A stretch of DNA of 64,000 nt from Euonymus europaeus (taxonomy: Eukaryota > Streptophyta > Magnoliopsida > Celastrales > Celastraceae), in contig OY756972.1 in the NCBI GenBank assembly GCA_963580455.1, forward strand, positions 1,131,001-1,195,000, read 5' to 3'. Below the pieces are notes generated by a model that saw nothing but the letters and a program-made list of their open reading frames with translations, made no database searches and was not told where the DNA came from. Positions 22,322 to 36,200 of the stretch are shown one piece after another. Position 1 is the stretch's first letter. Each line of letters starts with the position of its first letter. Made by a program: the position numbers and the translations under genes.

Positions 22322-24027
22322 CTTTTCGAGCTCTACAATCCTGGCGTTTCGGATTTTGATTTCAGAACTCGTGGCTAGTTGGTCTCGTTTCACCTAGTTA
22401 GCCGCGAAATGTGGTTTCTTTACGTAAACGGTTTTAGGAATATCCGTTGACTCCGAGTTTTGAATTCGGCGATTTTTAGCTTGATTTCACACTACTTTTC
22501 GAGCTGTACGATCCTGGCATTTCGGATTTTGATTTCAGAACTCGTGGCTAGTAGGTCTCGTTTCACCTAGTTAGCCGCGAAATGTGGTTTCTTTACGTAA
22601 ACGGTTTTATGAATATCCGTTGACTCCGAGTTCTGAATTCAGTGATTTTTAGCTTGATTTCACACTAATTTTCGTGCTCTACGATCCTGGCGTTTCGGAT
22701 TTTGATTTCAGAACTCGTGGCTAGTAGGTCTCGTTTCACCTAGTTAGCCGCCAAATGTGGTTTCTTTACGTAAACAGTTTTATGAATATCCGTTGACTCC
22801 GAGTTCTGAATTCGATGATTTTTAGCTTGATTTCAGACTACTTTTCGAGCTCTACAATCCTGGCATTTCGGATTTTGATTTCAGAACTCGTGGCTAGTAG
22901 GTCTCGATTCACCTATTTTGCCGCAAAATGTGGTTTCTTTACGTAAACGGTTTTATGAATATCCGTTGACTCCGAGTTTTGAATTCGGTGATTTTTAGCT
23001 TGATTTCACACTACTTTTCGAGCTCTACAATCCTGGCGTTACGGATTTTGATTTCAGAACTCGTGGCTAGTAGGTCTCGTTTCACGTAGTTAGCCGCGAA
23101 TACGTAAACGGTTTTATGAATATCCGTTGACTCCGAGTTCTGAATTCGGTGATTTTTAGCTTGATTACACACTCCTTTTCGAGCTCTACAATCCTGGCAT
23201 TTCGGATTTTGATTTCAGAACTCGTGGCTAGTAGGTCTCGTTTCACCTAGTTAGCCGCGAAATGTGGTTTCTTTACGTAAACGGTTTTATTAATATCCGT
23301 TGACTCCGAGTTTTGAATTCGGTGATTTTTAGCTTGATTTCACACTACTTTTTGAGCTCTACGATCCTGGCGTTTCGGATTTTGATTTCAGAACTCGTGG
23401 CTAGTTGGTCTCGTTTCACCTAGTTAGCCGCGAAATGTGGTTTCTTTACGTAAACGGTTTTATGAATATACGTTGACTCCGAGTTCTGAATTCGGTGATT
23501 TTTAGCTTGATTTCACACTACTTTTCGAGCTCTACAATCCTGGCATTTCGGATTTTGATTTCAGAACTCGTGGCTAGTTGGTCTCGTTTCACCTAGTTAG
23601 CCGCGAAATGTGGTTTCTTTACGTAAACGGTTTTATGAATATCCGTTGACTCCGAGTTCTGAATTCGGTGATTTTTAGCTTGATTTCACACTACTTTTCG
23701 AGCTCTACAATCCTGGCGTTTCGGATTTTGATTTCAGAACTCGTGGCTAGTAGGTCTCGTTTCACGTAGTTAGCCGCGAATACGTAAACGGTTTTATGAA
23801 TATCCGTTGACTCCGAGTTCTGAATTCGGTGATTTTTAGCTTGATTTCACACTACTTTTCGAGCTCTACGATCCTGGCGTTTCGGATTTTGATTTCAGAA
23901 CTCGTGGCTAGTTGGTCTCGTTTCACCTAGTTAGCCGCGAAATGTGGTTTCTTTACGTAAACGGTTTTATGAATATACGTTGACTCCGAGTTCTGAATTC
24001 GGTGATTTTTAGCTTGATTTCACACTA
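22322..24027. repeat. 10-mer HOR copy 1, third type (1706 bp)
   Basis: R-G-T-P-S-N-E followed by a ggcattt consensus-like monomer, a second S (23694, ending cacacta) and a second E. Two short monomers give 1730 - 24 = 1706. Private: ggcgttac in the first S (23014), gccgccaaatg in T (22668) and ctttttgag in the first E (23348). Confidence 0.9.
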
Positions 24028-25733
24028 CTTTTCGAGCTCTACAATCCTGGCGTTTCGGATTTTGATTTCAGAACTCGTGGCTAGTTGGTCTCGTTTCACC
24101 TAGTTAGCCGCGAAATGTGGTTTCTTTACGTAAACGGTTTTAGGAATATCCGTTGACTCCGAGTTTTGAATTCGGCGATTTTTAGCTTGATTTCACACTA
24201 CTTTTCGAGCTGTACGATCCTGGCATTTCGGATTTTGATTTCAGAACTCGTGGCTAGTAGGTCTCGTTTCACCTAGTTAGCCGCGAAATGTGGTTTCTTT
24301 ACGTAAACGGTTTTATGAATATCCGTTGACTCCGAGTTCTGAATTCAGTAATTTTTAGCTTGATTTCACACTAATTTTCGTGCTCTACGATCCTGGCATT
24401 TCGGATTTTGATTTCAGAACTCGTGGCTAGTAGGTCTCGTTTCACCTAGTTAGCCGCGAAATGTGGTTTCTTTACGTAAACAGTTTTATGAATATCCGTT
24501 GACTCCGAGTTCTGAATTCGATGATTTTTAGCTTGATTTCAGACTACTTTTCGAGCTCTACAATCCTGGCATTTCGGATTTTGATTTCAGAACTCGTGGC
24601 TAGTAGGTCTCGATTCACCTATTTTGCCGCAAAATGTGGTTTCTTTACGTAAACGGTTTTATGAATATCCGTTGACTCCGAGTTTTGAATTCGGTGATTT
24701 TTAGCTTGATTTCACACTACTTTTCGAGCTCTACAATCCTGGCGTTTCGGATTTTGATTTCAGAACTCGTGGCTAGTAGGTCTCGTTTCACGTAGTTAGC
24801 CGCGAATACGTAAACGGTTTTATGAATATCCGTTGACTCCGAGTTCTGAATTCGGTGATTTTTAGCTTGATTACACACTCCTTTTCGAGCTCTACAATCC
24901 TGGCATTTCGGATTTTGATTTCAGAACTCGTGGCTAGTAGGTCTCGTTTCACCTAGTTAGCCGCGAAATGTGGTTTCTTTACGTAAACGGTTTTATTAAT
25001 ATCCGTTGACTCCGAGTTTTGAATTCGGTGATTTTTAGCTTGATTTCACACTACTTTTCGAGCTCTACGATCCTGGCGTTTCGGATTTTGATTTCAGAAC
25101 TCGTGGCTAGTTGGTCTCGTTTCACCTAGTTAGCCGCGAAATGTGGTTTCTTTACGTAAACGGTTTTATGAATATACGTTGACTCCGAGTTCTGAATTCG
25201 GTGATTTTTAGCTTGATTTCACACTACTTTTCGAGCTCTACAATCCTGGCATTTCGGATTTTGATTTCAGAACTCGTGGCTAGTTGGTCTCGTTTCACCT
25301 AGTTAGCCGCGAAATGTGGTTTCTTTACGTAAACGGTTTTATGAATATCCGTTGACTCCGAGTTCTGAATTCGGTGATTTTTAGCTTGATTTCACACTAC
25401 TTTTCGAGCTCTACAATCCTGGCGTTTCGGATTTTGATTTCAGAACTCGTGGCTAGTAGGTCTCGTTTCACGTAGTTAGCCGCGAATACGTAAACGGTTT
25501 TATGAATATCCGTTGACTCCGAGTTCTGAATTCGGTGATTTTTAGCTTGATTTCACACTACTTTTCGAGCTCTACGATCCTGGCGTTTCGGATTTTGATT
25601 TCAGAACTCGTGGCTAGTTGGTCTCGTTTCACCTAGTTAGCCGCGAAATGTGGTTTCTTTACGTAAACGGTTTTATGAATATACGTTGACTCCGAGTTCT
25701 GAATTCGGTGATTTTTAGCTTGATTTCACACTA
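24028..25733. repeat. 10-mer HOR copy 2, third type (1706 bp)
   Basis: Tandem copy of the preceding unit with the same ten-member order and two short monomers (24720, 25400). G carries ttcagtaat (24201) and T carries ggcattt (24374). Confidence 0.9.
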
Positions 25734-26932
25734 CTTTTCGAGCTCTACAATCCTGGCGTTTCGGATTTTGATTTCAGAACTCGTGGCTAGTTGGTCTCGT
25801 TTCACCTAGTTAGCCGCGAAATGTGGTTTCTTTACGTAAACGGTTTTAGGAATATCCGTTGACTCCGAGTTTTGAATTCGGCGATTTTTAGCTTGATTTC
25901 ACACTACTTTTCGAGCTGTACGATCCTGGCATTTCGGATTTTGATTTCAGAACTCGTGGCTAGTAGGTCTCGTTTCACCTAGTTAGCCGCGAAATGTGGT
26001 TTCTTTACGTAAACGGTTTTATGAATATCCGTTGACTCCGAGTTCTGAATTCAGTGATTTTTAGCTTGATTTCACACTAATTTTCGTGCTCTACGATCCT
26101 GGCGTTTCGGATTTTGATTTCAGAACTCGTGGCTAGTAGGTCTCGTTTCACCTAGTTAGCCGCGAAATGTGGTTTCTTTACGTAAACAGTTTTATGAATA
26201 TCCGTTGACTCCGAGTTCTGAATTCGATGATTTTTAGCTTGATTTCAGACTACTTTTCGAGCTCTACAATCCTGGCATTTCGGATTTTGATTTCAGAACT
26301 CGTGGCTAGTAGGTCTCGATTCACCTATTTTGCCGCAAAATGTGGTTTCTTTACGTAAACGGTTTTATGAATATCCGTTGACTCCGAGTTTTGAATTCGG
26401 TGATTTTTAGCTTGATTTCACACTACTTTTCGAGCTCTACAATCCTGGCGTTTCGGATTTTGATTTCAAAACTCGTGGCTAGTAGGTCTCGTTTCACGTA
26501 GTTAGCCGCGAATACGTAAACGGTTTTATGAATATCCGTTGACTCCGAGTTCTGAATTCGGTGATTTTTAGCTTGATTACACACTCCTTTTCGAGCTCTA
26601 CAATCCTGGCATTTCGGATTTTGATTTCAGAACTCGTGGCTAGTAGGTCTCGTTTCACCTAGTTAGCCGCGAAATGTGGTTTCTTTACGTAAACGGTTTT
26701 ATTAATATCCGTTGACTCCGAGTTTTGAATTCGGTGATTTTTAGCTTGATTTCACACTACTTTTCGAGCTCTACGATCCTGGCGTTTCGGATTTTGATTT
26801 CAGAACTCGTGGCTAGTTGGTCTCGTTTCACCTAGTTAGCCGCGAAATGTGGTTTCTTTACGTAAACGGTTTTATGAATATACGTTGACTCCGAGTTCTG
26901 AATTCGGTGATTTTTAGCTTGATTTCACACTA
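25734..26932. repeat. 7-mer cassette R-G-T-P-S-N-E (1199 bp)
   Basis: Complete cassette, the third partial turn of the 1706-bp series cut after E. The S monomer (26426) has caaaactcg. It passes into the consensus-like block at 26933. Confidence 0.9.
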
Positions 26933-27970
26933 CTTTTCGAGCTCTACAATCCTGGCGTTTCGGATTTTGATTTCAGAACTCGTGGCTAGTTGGTCTCGTT
27001 TCACCTAGTTAGCCGCGAAATGTGGTTTCTTTACGTAAACGGTTTTATGAATATCCGTTGACTCCGAGTTCTGAATTCGGTGATTTTTAGCTTGATTTCA
27101 CACTACTTTTCGAGCTCTACAATCCTGGCGTTTCGGATTTTGATTTCAGAACTCGTGGCTAGTTGGTCTCGTTTCACCTAGTTAGCCGCGAAATGTGGTT
27201 TCTTTACGTAAACGGTTTTATGAATATCCGTTGACTCCGAGTTCTGAATTCGGTGATTTTTAGCTTGATTTCACACTAATTTTCGAGCTCTACGATCCTG
27301 GTGTTTTGGATTTTGATTTCAGAACTCGTGGCTAGTTGGTCTCGTTTCACCTAGTTAGCCGCGAAATGTGGTTTCTTTACGTAAACGGTTTTATGAATAT
27401 CCGTTGACTCCGAGTTCTGAATTCGGTGATTTTTAGCTTGATTTCACATTACTTTTCGAGCTCTACAATCCTGGCGTTTCGGATTTTGATTTCATAACTC
27501 GTGGCTAGTTGGTCTCATTTCACCTAGTTAGCCGCGAAATGTGGTTTCTTTACGTAAACGGTTTTATGAATATCCGTTGACTCCGAGTTCTGAATTCGGT
27601 GATTTTTAGCTTGATTTCACACTACTTTTCGAGCTCTACAATCCTGGCATTTCGGATTTTGATTTCAGAACTCGTGGCTAGTTGGTCTCGTTTCACCTAG
27701 TTAGCCGCGAAATGTGGTTTCTTTACGTAAACGGTTTTATGAATATCCGTTGACTCCGAGTTCTGAATTCGGTGATTTTTAGCTTGATTTCACACTAATT
27801 TTTGAGCTCTACGATCCTGGCGTTTCGGATTTTGATTTCAGAACTCGTGGCTAGTTGGTCTCGTTTCACCTAGTTAGCCGCGAAATGTGGTTTCTTTACG
27901 TAAACGGTTTTATGAATATCCGTTGACTCCGAGTTCTGAATTCGGTGATTTTTAGCTTGATTTCACACTA
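26933..27970. repeat. Consensus-like six-monomer block (1038 bp)
   Basis: Two consensus monomers, then attttcg..ggtgtttt with cacatta, cataact with ctcatttc, ggcattt, and atttttgag. Similar blocks recur before the gtgcctag short monomers at 32236-33273, 35832-36869, 46438-47475 and 49689-50726. They form the second building block of the super-HOR. Confidence 0.85.
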
Positions 27971-30900
27971 CTTTTCGAGCTCTACAATCCTGGCATTTCG
28001 GATTTTGATTTCAGAACTCGTGCCTAGTAGGTCTCGTTTCACGTAGTTAGCCGCAAATACGTAAACGGTTTTATGAATATCCATTGACTCCGAGTTCTAA
28101 ATTCGGTGTTTTTTAGCTTGATTACACACTCCTTTTGGAGCTCTACAATCCTGGCATTTCGGATTTTGATTTCAAAACTCGTGGCTAGTAGGTCTCGTTT
28201 CACCTAGTTAGCCGCGAAATGTGGTTTCTTTACGTAAACGGTTTTATGAATATCCGTTGACTCCGAGTTCTGAATTCGGTGATTTTTAGCTTGATTTCAC
28301 ACTACTTTTCGAGCTCTACAATCCTGGCGTTTCGGATTTTGATTTCAGAACTCGTGGCTAGTTGGTCTCGTTTCACCTAGTTAGCCGCGAAATGTGGTTT
28401 CTTTACTTAAACGGTTTTAGGAATATCCGTTGACTCCGAGTTTTGAATTCGGCGATTTTTAGCTTGATTTCACACTACTTTTCGAGCTGTACGATCCTGG
28501 CATTTCGGATTTTGATTTCAGAACTCGTGGCTAGTAGGTCTCGTTTCACCTAGTTAGCCGCGAAATGTGGTTTCTTTACGTAAACGGTTTTATGAATATC
28601 CGTTGACTCCGAGTTCTGAATTCAGTGATTTTTAGCTTGATTTCACACTAATTTTCGTGCTCTACGATCCTGGCGTTTCGGATTTTGATTTCAGAACTCG
28701 TGGCTAGTAGGTCTCGTTTCACCTAGTTAGCCGCGAAATGTGGTTTCTTTACGTAAACAGTTTTATGAATATCCGTTGACTCCGAGTTCTGAATTCGATG
28801 ATTTTTAGCTTGATTTCAGACTACTTTTCGAGCTCTACAATCCTGGCATTTCGGATTTTGATTTCAGAACTCGTGGCTAGTAGGTCTCGATTCACCTATT
28901 TTGCCGCAAAATGTGGTTTCTTTACGTAAACGGTTTTATGAATATCCGTTGACTCCGAGTTTTGAATTCGGTGATTTTTAACTTGATTTCACACTACTTT
29001 TCGAGCTCTACAATCCTGGCATTTCGGATTTTGATTTCAGAACTCGTGGCTAGTAGGTCTCGTTTCACGTAGTTAGCCGCGAATACGTAAACGGTTTTAT
29101 GAATATCCGTTGACTCCGAGTTCTGAATTCGGTGATTTTTAGCTTGATTTCACACTAATTTTTGAGCTCTACGATCCTGGCGTTTCGGATTTTGATTTCA
29201 GAACTCGTGGCTAGTTGGTCTCGTTTCACCTAGTTAGCCGCGAAATGTGGTTTCTTTACGTAAACGGTTTTATGAATATCCGTTGACTCCGAGTTCTGAA
29301 TTCGGTGATTTTTAGCTTGATTTCACACTACTTTTCGAGCTCTACAATCCTGGCATTTCGGATTTTGATTTCAGAACTCGTGCCTAGTAGGTCTCGTTTC
29401 ACGTAGTTAGCCGCAAATACGTAAACGGTTTTATGAATATCCATTGACTCCGAGTTCTAAATTCGGTGTTTTTTAGCTTGATTACACACTCCTTTTCGAG
29501 CTCTACAATCCTGGCATTTCGGATTTTGATTTCAGAAATCGTGGCTAGTAGGTCTCGTTTCACCTAGTTAGCCGCGAAATGTGGTTTCTTTACGTAAACG
29601 GTTTTATGAATATCCGTTGACTCCGAGTTCTGAATTCGGTGATTTTTAGCTTGATTTCACACTACTTTTCGAGCTCTACAATCCTGGCGTTTCGGATTTT
29701 GATTTCAGAACTCGTGGCTAGTTTGTCTCGTTTCACCTAGTTAGCCGCGAAATGTGGTTTCTTTACTTAAACGGTTTTAGGAATATCCGTTGACTCCGAG
29801 TTTTGAATTCGGCGATTTTTAGCTTGATTTCACACTACTTTTCGAGCTGTACGATCCTGGCATTTCGGATTTTGATTTCAGAACTCGTGGCTAGTAGGTC
29901 TCGTTTCACCTAGTTAGCCGCGAAATGTGGTTTCTTTACGTAAACGGTTTTATGAATATCCGTTGACTCCGAGTTCTGAATTTAGTGATTTTTAGCTTGA
30001 TTTCACACTAATTTTCGTGCTCTACGATCCTGGCGTTTCGGATTTTGATTTCAGAACTCGTGGCTAGTAGGTCTTGTTTCACCTAGTTAGCCGCGAAATG
30101 TGGTTTCTTTACGTAAACAGTTTTATGAATATCCGTTGACTCCGAGTTCTGAATTCGATGATTTTTAGCTTGATTTCAGACTACTTTTCGAGCTCTACAA
30201 TCCTGGCATTTCGGATTTTGATTTCAGAACTCGTGGCTAGTAGGTCTCGATTCACCTATTTTGCCGCAAAATGTGGTTTCTTTACGTAAACGGTTTTATG
30301 AATATCCGTTGACTCCGAGTTTTGAATTCGGTGATTTTTAGCTTGATTTCACACTACTTTTCGAGCTCTACAATCCTGGCGTTTCGGATTTTGATTTCAG
30401 AACTCGTGGCTAGTAGGTCTCGTTTCACGTAGTTAGCCGCGAATACGTAAACGGTTTTATGAATATCCGTTGACTCCGAGTTCTGAATTCGGTGATTTTT
30501 AGCTTGATTACACACTCCTTTTCGAGCTCTACAATCCTGGCATTTCGGATTTTGATTTCAGAACTCGTGGCTAGTAGGTCTCGTTTCACCTAGTTAGCCG
30601 CGAAATGTGGTTTCTTTACGTAAACGGTTTTATTAATATCCGTTGACTCCGAGTTTTGAATTCGGTGATTTTTAGCTTGATTTCACACTACTTTTCGAGC
30701 TCTACGATCCTGGGGTTTCGGATTTTGATTTCAGAACTCGTGGCTAGTTGGTCTCGTTTCACCTAGTTAGCCGCGAAATGTGGTTTCTTTACGTAAACGG
30801 TTTTATGAATATACGTTGACTCCGAGTTCTGAATTCGGTGATTTTTAGCTTGATTTCACACTACTTTTCGAGCTCTACAATCCTGGCGTTTCGGATTTTG

Positions 30901-31197
30901 ATTTCAGAACTCGTGGCTAGTTGGTCTCGTTTCACCTAGTTAGCCGCGAAATGTGGTTTCTTTACGTAAACGGTTTTATGAATATCCGTTGACTCCGAGT
31001 TCTGAATTCGGTGATTTTTAGCTTGATTTCACACTACTTTTCGAGCTCTACAATCCTGGCGTTTCGGATTTTGATTTCAGAACTCGTGGCTAGTAGGTCT
31101 CGTTTCACGTAGTTAGCCGCGAATACGTAAACGGTTTTATGAATATCCGTTGACTCCGAGTTCTGAATTCGGTGATTTTTAGCTTGATTTCACACTA

Positions 31198-31370
31198 CTT
31201 TTCGAGCTCTACGATCCTGGCGTTTCGGATTTTGATTTCAGAACTCGTGGCTAGTTGGTCTCGTTTCACCTAGTTAGCCGCGAAATGTGGTTTCTTTACG
31301 TAAACGGTTTTATGAATATACGTTGACTCCGAGTTCTGAATTCGGTGATTTTTAGCTTGATTTCACATTA
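31198..31370. repeat. E/cacatta hybrid monomer
   Basis: It is E-like with tatacg but ends cacatta, an ending otherwise found on the attttcg..ttttgg monomers, and is followed by the cataact monomer that normally follows those. The two types recombined between base 123 and 171, removing several monomers relative to the other copies. Confidence 0.75.
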
Positions 31371-31889
31371 CTTTTCGAGCTCTACAATCCTGGCGTTTCG
31401 GATTTTGATTTCATAACTCGTGGCTAGTTGGTCTCATTTCACCTAGTTAGCCGCGAAATGTGGTTTCTTTACGTAAACGGTTTTATGAATATCCGTTGAC
31501 TCCGAGTTCTGAATTCGGTGATTTTTAGCTTGATTTCACACTACTTTTCGAGCTCTACAATCCTGGCATTTCGGATTTTGATTTCAGAACTCGTGGCTAG
31601 TTGGTCTCGTTTCACCTAGTTAGCCGCGAAATGTGGTTTCTTTACGTAAACGGTTTTATGAATATCCGTTGACTCCGAGTTCTGAATTCGGTGATTTTTA
31701 GCTTGATTTCACACTAATTTTTGAGCTCTACGATCCTGGCGTTTCGGATTTTGATTTCAGAACTCGTGGCTAGTTGGTCTCGTTTCACCTAGTTAGCCGC
31801 GAAATGTGGTTTCTTTACGTAAACGGTTTTATGAATATCCGTTGACTCCGAGTTCTGAATTCGGTGATTTTTAGCTTGATTTCACACTA

Positions 31890-32062
31890 CTTTTCGAGCT
31901 CTACAATCCTGGCATTTCGGATTTTGATTTCAGAACTCGTGCCTAGTAGGTCTCGTTTCACGTAGTTAGCCGCGAAATGTGGTTTCTTTACGTAAACGGT
32001 TTTACGAATATCCGTTGACTCCGAGTTCTGAATTCGGTGATTTTTAGCTTGATTTCACACTC
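31890..32062. repeat. gtgcctag-lineage monomer with the 12 bp intact
   Basis: It carries gtgcctag and cacgtag like the short monomers at 27971 and 33274 but is full length (gccgcgaaatgtgg). It then reads ttttacgaat, ttctgaattc and cacactc. It is either a recombinant that regained the 12 bp or a relic of the undeleted ancestor. The consensus sequence downstream of the junction favours recombination. Confidence 0.8.
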
Positions 32063-33273
32063 CTTTTCGAGCTCTACAATCCTGGCATTTCGGATTTTGA
32101 TTTCAGAACTCGTGGCTAGTAGGTCTCGTTTCACCTAGTTAGCCGCGAAATGTGGTTTCTTTACGTAAACGGTTTTATGAATATACGTTGACTCCGAGTT
32201 CTGAATTCGGTGATTTTAAGCTTGATTTCACACTACTTTTCGAGCTCTACAATCCTGGCGTTTCGGATTTTGATTTCAGAACTCGTGGCTAGTTGGTCTC
32301 GTTTCACCTAGTTAGCCGCGAAATGTGGTTTCTTTACGTAAACGGTTTTATGAATATCCGTTGACTCCGAGTTCTGAATTCGGTGATTTTTAGCTTGATT
32401 TCACACTACTTTTCGAGCTCTACAATCCTGGCGTTTCGGATTTTGATTTCAGAACTCGTGGCTAGTTGGTCTCGTTTCACCTAGTTAGCCGCGAAATGTG
32501 GTTTCTTTACGTAAACGGTTTTATGAATATCCGTTGACTCCGAGTTCTGAATTCGGTGATTTTTAGCTTGATTTCACACTAATTTTCGAGCTCTACGATC
32601 CTGGCGTTTTGGATTTTGATTTCAGAACTCGTGGCTAGTTGGTCTCGTTTCACCTAGTTAGCCGCGAAATGTGGTTTCTTTACGTAAACGGTTTTATGAA
32701 TATCCGTTGACTCCGAGTTCTGAATTCGGTGATTTTTAGCTTGATTTCACATTACTTTTCGAGCTCTACAATCCTGGAGTTTCGGATTTTGATTTCATAA
32801 CTCGTGGCTAGTTGGTCTCATTTCACCTATTTAGCCGCGAAATGTGGTTTCTTTACGTAAACGGTTTTATGAATATCCGTTGACTCCGAGTTCTGAATTC
32901 GGTGATTTTTAGCTTGATTTCACACTACTTTTCGAGCTCTACAATCCTGGCATTTCGGATTTTGATTTCAGAACTCGTGGCTAGTTGGTCTCGTTTCACC
33001 TAGTTAGCCGCGAAATGTGGTTTCTTTACGTAAACGGTTTTATGAATATCCGTTGACTCCGAGTTCTGAATTCGGTGATTTTTAGCTTGATTTCACACTA
33101 ATTTTTGAGCTCTACGATCCTGGCGTTTCGGATTTTGATTTCAGAACTCGTGGCTAGTTGGTCTCGTTTCACCTAGTTAGCCGCGAAATGTGGTTTCTTT
33201 ACGTAAACGGTTTTATGAATATCCGTTGACTCCGAGTTCTGAATTCGGTGATTTTTAGCTTGATTTCACACTA

Positions 33274-36200
33274 CTTTTCGAGCTCTACAATCCTGGCATT
33301 TCGGATTTTGATTTCAGAACTCGTGCCTAGTAGGTCTCGTTTCACGTAGTTAGCCGCAAATACGTAAACGGTTTTATGAATATCCATTGACTCCGAGTTC
33401 TAAATTCGGTGTTTTTTAGCTTGATTACACACTCCTTTTCGAGCTCTACAATCCTGGCATTTCGGATTTTGATTTCAAAACTCGTGGCTAGTAGGTCTCG
33501 TTTCACCTAGTTAGCCGCGAAATGTGGTTTCTTTACGTAAACGGTTTTATGAATATCCGTTGACTCCGAGTTCTGAATTCGGTGATTTTTAGCTTGATTT
33601 CACACTACTTTTCGAGCTCTACAATCCTGGCGTTTCGGATTTTGATTTCAGAACTCGTGGCTAGTTGGTCTCGTTTCACCTAGTTAGCCGCGAAATGTGG
33701 TTTCTTTACTTAAACGGTTTTAGGAATATCCGTTGACTCCGAGTTTTGAATTCGGCGATTTTTAGCTTGATTTCACACTACTTTTCGAGCTGTACGATCC
33801 TGGAATTTAAGATTTTGATTTCAGAACTCGTGGCTAGTAGGTCTCGTTTCACCTTGTTAGCCGCGAAATGTGGTTTCTTTACGTAAACGGTTTTATGAAT
33901 ATCTGTTGACTCCGAGTTCTGAATTCAGTGATTTTTAGCTTGATTTCACACTAATTTTCGTGCTCTACGATCCTGGCGTTTCGGATTTTGATTTCAGAAC
34001 TCGTGGCTAGTAGGTCTCGTTTCACCTAGTTAGCCGCGAAATGTGGTTTCTTTACGTAAACAGTTTTATGAATATCCGTTGACTCCGAGTTCTGAATTCG
34101 ATAATTTTTAGCTTGATTTCAGACTACTTTTCGAGCTCTACAATCCTGGCATTTCGGATTTTGATTTCAGAACTCGTGGCTAGTAGGTCTCGATTCACCT
34201 ATTTTGCCGCAAAATGTGGTTTCTTTACGTAAACGGTTTTATGAATATCCGTTGACTCCGAGTTTTGAATTCGGTGATTTTTAGCTTGATTTCACACTAC
34301 TTTTCGAGCTCTACAATCCTGGCGTTCGGATTTTGATTTCAGAACTCGTGGCTAGTAGGTCTCGTTTCACGTAGTTAGCCGCGAATACGTAAACGGTTTT
34401 ATGAATATCCGTTGACTCCGAGTTCTGAATTCGGTGATTTTTAGCTTGATTTCACACTAATTTTTGAGCTCTACGATCCTGGCGTTTCGGATTTTGATTT
34501 CAGAACTCGTGGCTAGTTGGTCTCGTTTCACCTAGTTAGCCGCGAAATGTGGTTTCTTTACGTAAACGGTTTTATGAATATCCGTTGACTCCGAGTTCTG
34601 AATTCGGTGATTTTTAGCTTGATTTCACACTACTTTTCGAGCTCTACAATCCTGGCGTTTCGGATTTTGATTTCAGAACTCGTGCCTAGTAGGTCTCGTT
34701 TCACGTAGTTAGCCGCAAATACGTAAACGGTTTTATGAATATCCATTGACTCCGAGTTCTAAATTCGGTGTTTTTTAGCTTGATTACACACTCCTTTTCG
34801 AGCTCTACAATCCTGGCATTTCGGATTTTGATTTCAGAAATCATGGCTAGTAGGTCTCGTTTCACCTAGTTAGCCGCGAAATGTGGTTTCTTTACGTAAA
34901 CGGTTTTATGAATATCCGTTGACTCCGAGTTCTGAATTCGGTGATTTTTAGCTTGATTTCACGCTACTTTTCGAGCTCTACAATCCTGGCGTTTCGGATT
35001 TTGATTTCAGAACTCGTGGCTAGTTTGTCTCGTTTCACCTAGTTAGCCGCGAAATGTGGTTTCTTTACTTAAACGGTTTTAGGAATATCCGTTGACTCCG
35101 AGTTTTGAATTCGGCGATTTTTAGCTTGATTTCACACTACTTTTCGAGCTGTACGATCCTGGCATTTCGGATTTTGATTTCAGAACTCGTGGCTAGTAGG
35201 TCTCGTTTCACCTAGTTAGCCGCGAAATGTGGTTTCTTTACGTAAACGGTTTTATGAATATCCGTTGACTCCGAGTTCTGAATTCAGTGATTTTTAGCTT
35301 GATTTCACACTAATTTTCGTGCTCTACGATCCTGGCGTTTCGGATTTTGATTTCAGAACTCGTGGCTAGTAGGTCTCGTTTCACCTAGTTAGCCGCGAAA
35401 TGTGGTTTCTTTACGTAAACGGTTTTATGAATATCCGTTGACTCCGAGTTCTGAATTCGGTGATTTTTAGCTTGATTTCACACTACTTTTCGAGCTCTAC
35501 AATCCTGGCGTTTCGGATTTTGATTTCAGAACTCGTGGCTAGTAGGTCTCGTTTCACCTAGTTAGCCGCGAAATGTGGTTTCTTTACGTAAACGGTTTTA
35601 TGAATATCCGTTGACTCCGAGTTCTGAATTCGGTGATTTTTAGATTGATTTCACACTACTTTTCGAGCTCTACAATCCTGGCGTTTCGGATTTTGATTTC
35701 AGAACTCGTGGCTAGTAGGTCTCGTTTCACCTAGTTAGCCGCGAAATGTGGTTTCTTTACGTAAACGGTTTTATGAATATACGTTGACTCCGAGTTCTGA
35801 ATTCGGTGATTTTTAGCTTGATTTCACACTACTTTTCGAGCTCTACAATCCTGGCGTTTCGGATTTTGATTTCAGAACTCGTGGCTAGTTGGTCTCGTTT
35901 CACCTAGTTAGCCGCGAAATGTGGTTTCTTTACGTAAACGGTTTTATGAATATCCGTTGACTCCGAGTTCTGAATTCGGTGATTTTTAGCTTGATTTCAC
36001 ACTACTTTTCGAGCTCTACAATCCTGGCGTTTCGGATTTTGATTTCAGAACTCGTGGCTAGTTGGTCTCGTTTCACCTAGTTAGCCGCGAAATGTGGTTT
36101 CTTTACGTAAACGGTTTTATGAATATCCGTTGACTCCGAGTTCTGAATTCGGTGATTTTTAGCTTGATTTCACACTAATTTTCGAGCTCTACGATCCTGG

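Larger units (their letters stand above)
27971..33273. repeat. Super-HOR copy A (31 monomers, 5303 bp)
   Basis: It starts with a special short monomer: gtgcctag, ccgcaaatacg, a125 (ccattg), a141 (ttctaaattc), gtgtttttt and attacacactc. A ggcattt monomer with caaaactcg follows, then R with acttaaac, G, T, P, S and atttttgag. A second half-cassette begins at 29331 and the rest is S-N-E and consensus-like material. It holds five short monomers (27971, 28997, 29331, 30357, 31037). It is longer than later copies because of an extra S/E and K-like stretch. Confidence 0.85.

Noticed and set aside
33781..33953. ggaatttaaga monomer as a separate element
   Set aside because: It is an ordinary G monomer with a cluster of private bases, copied at 37377 and 41135 by the super-HOR duplication.
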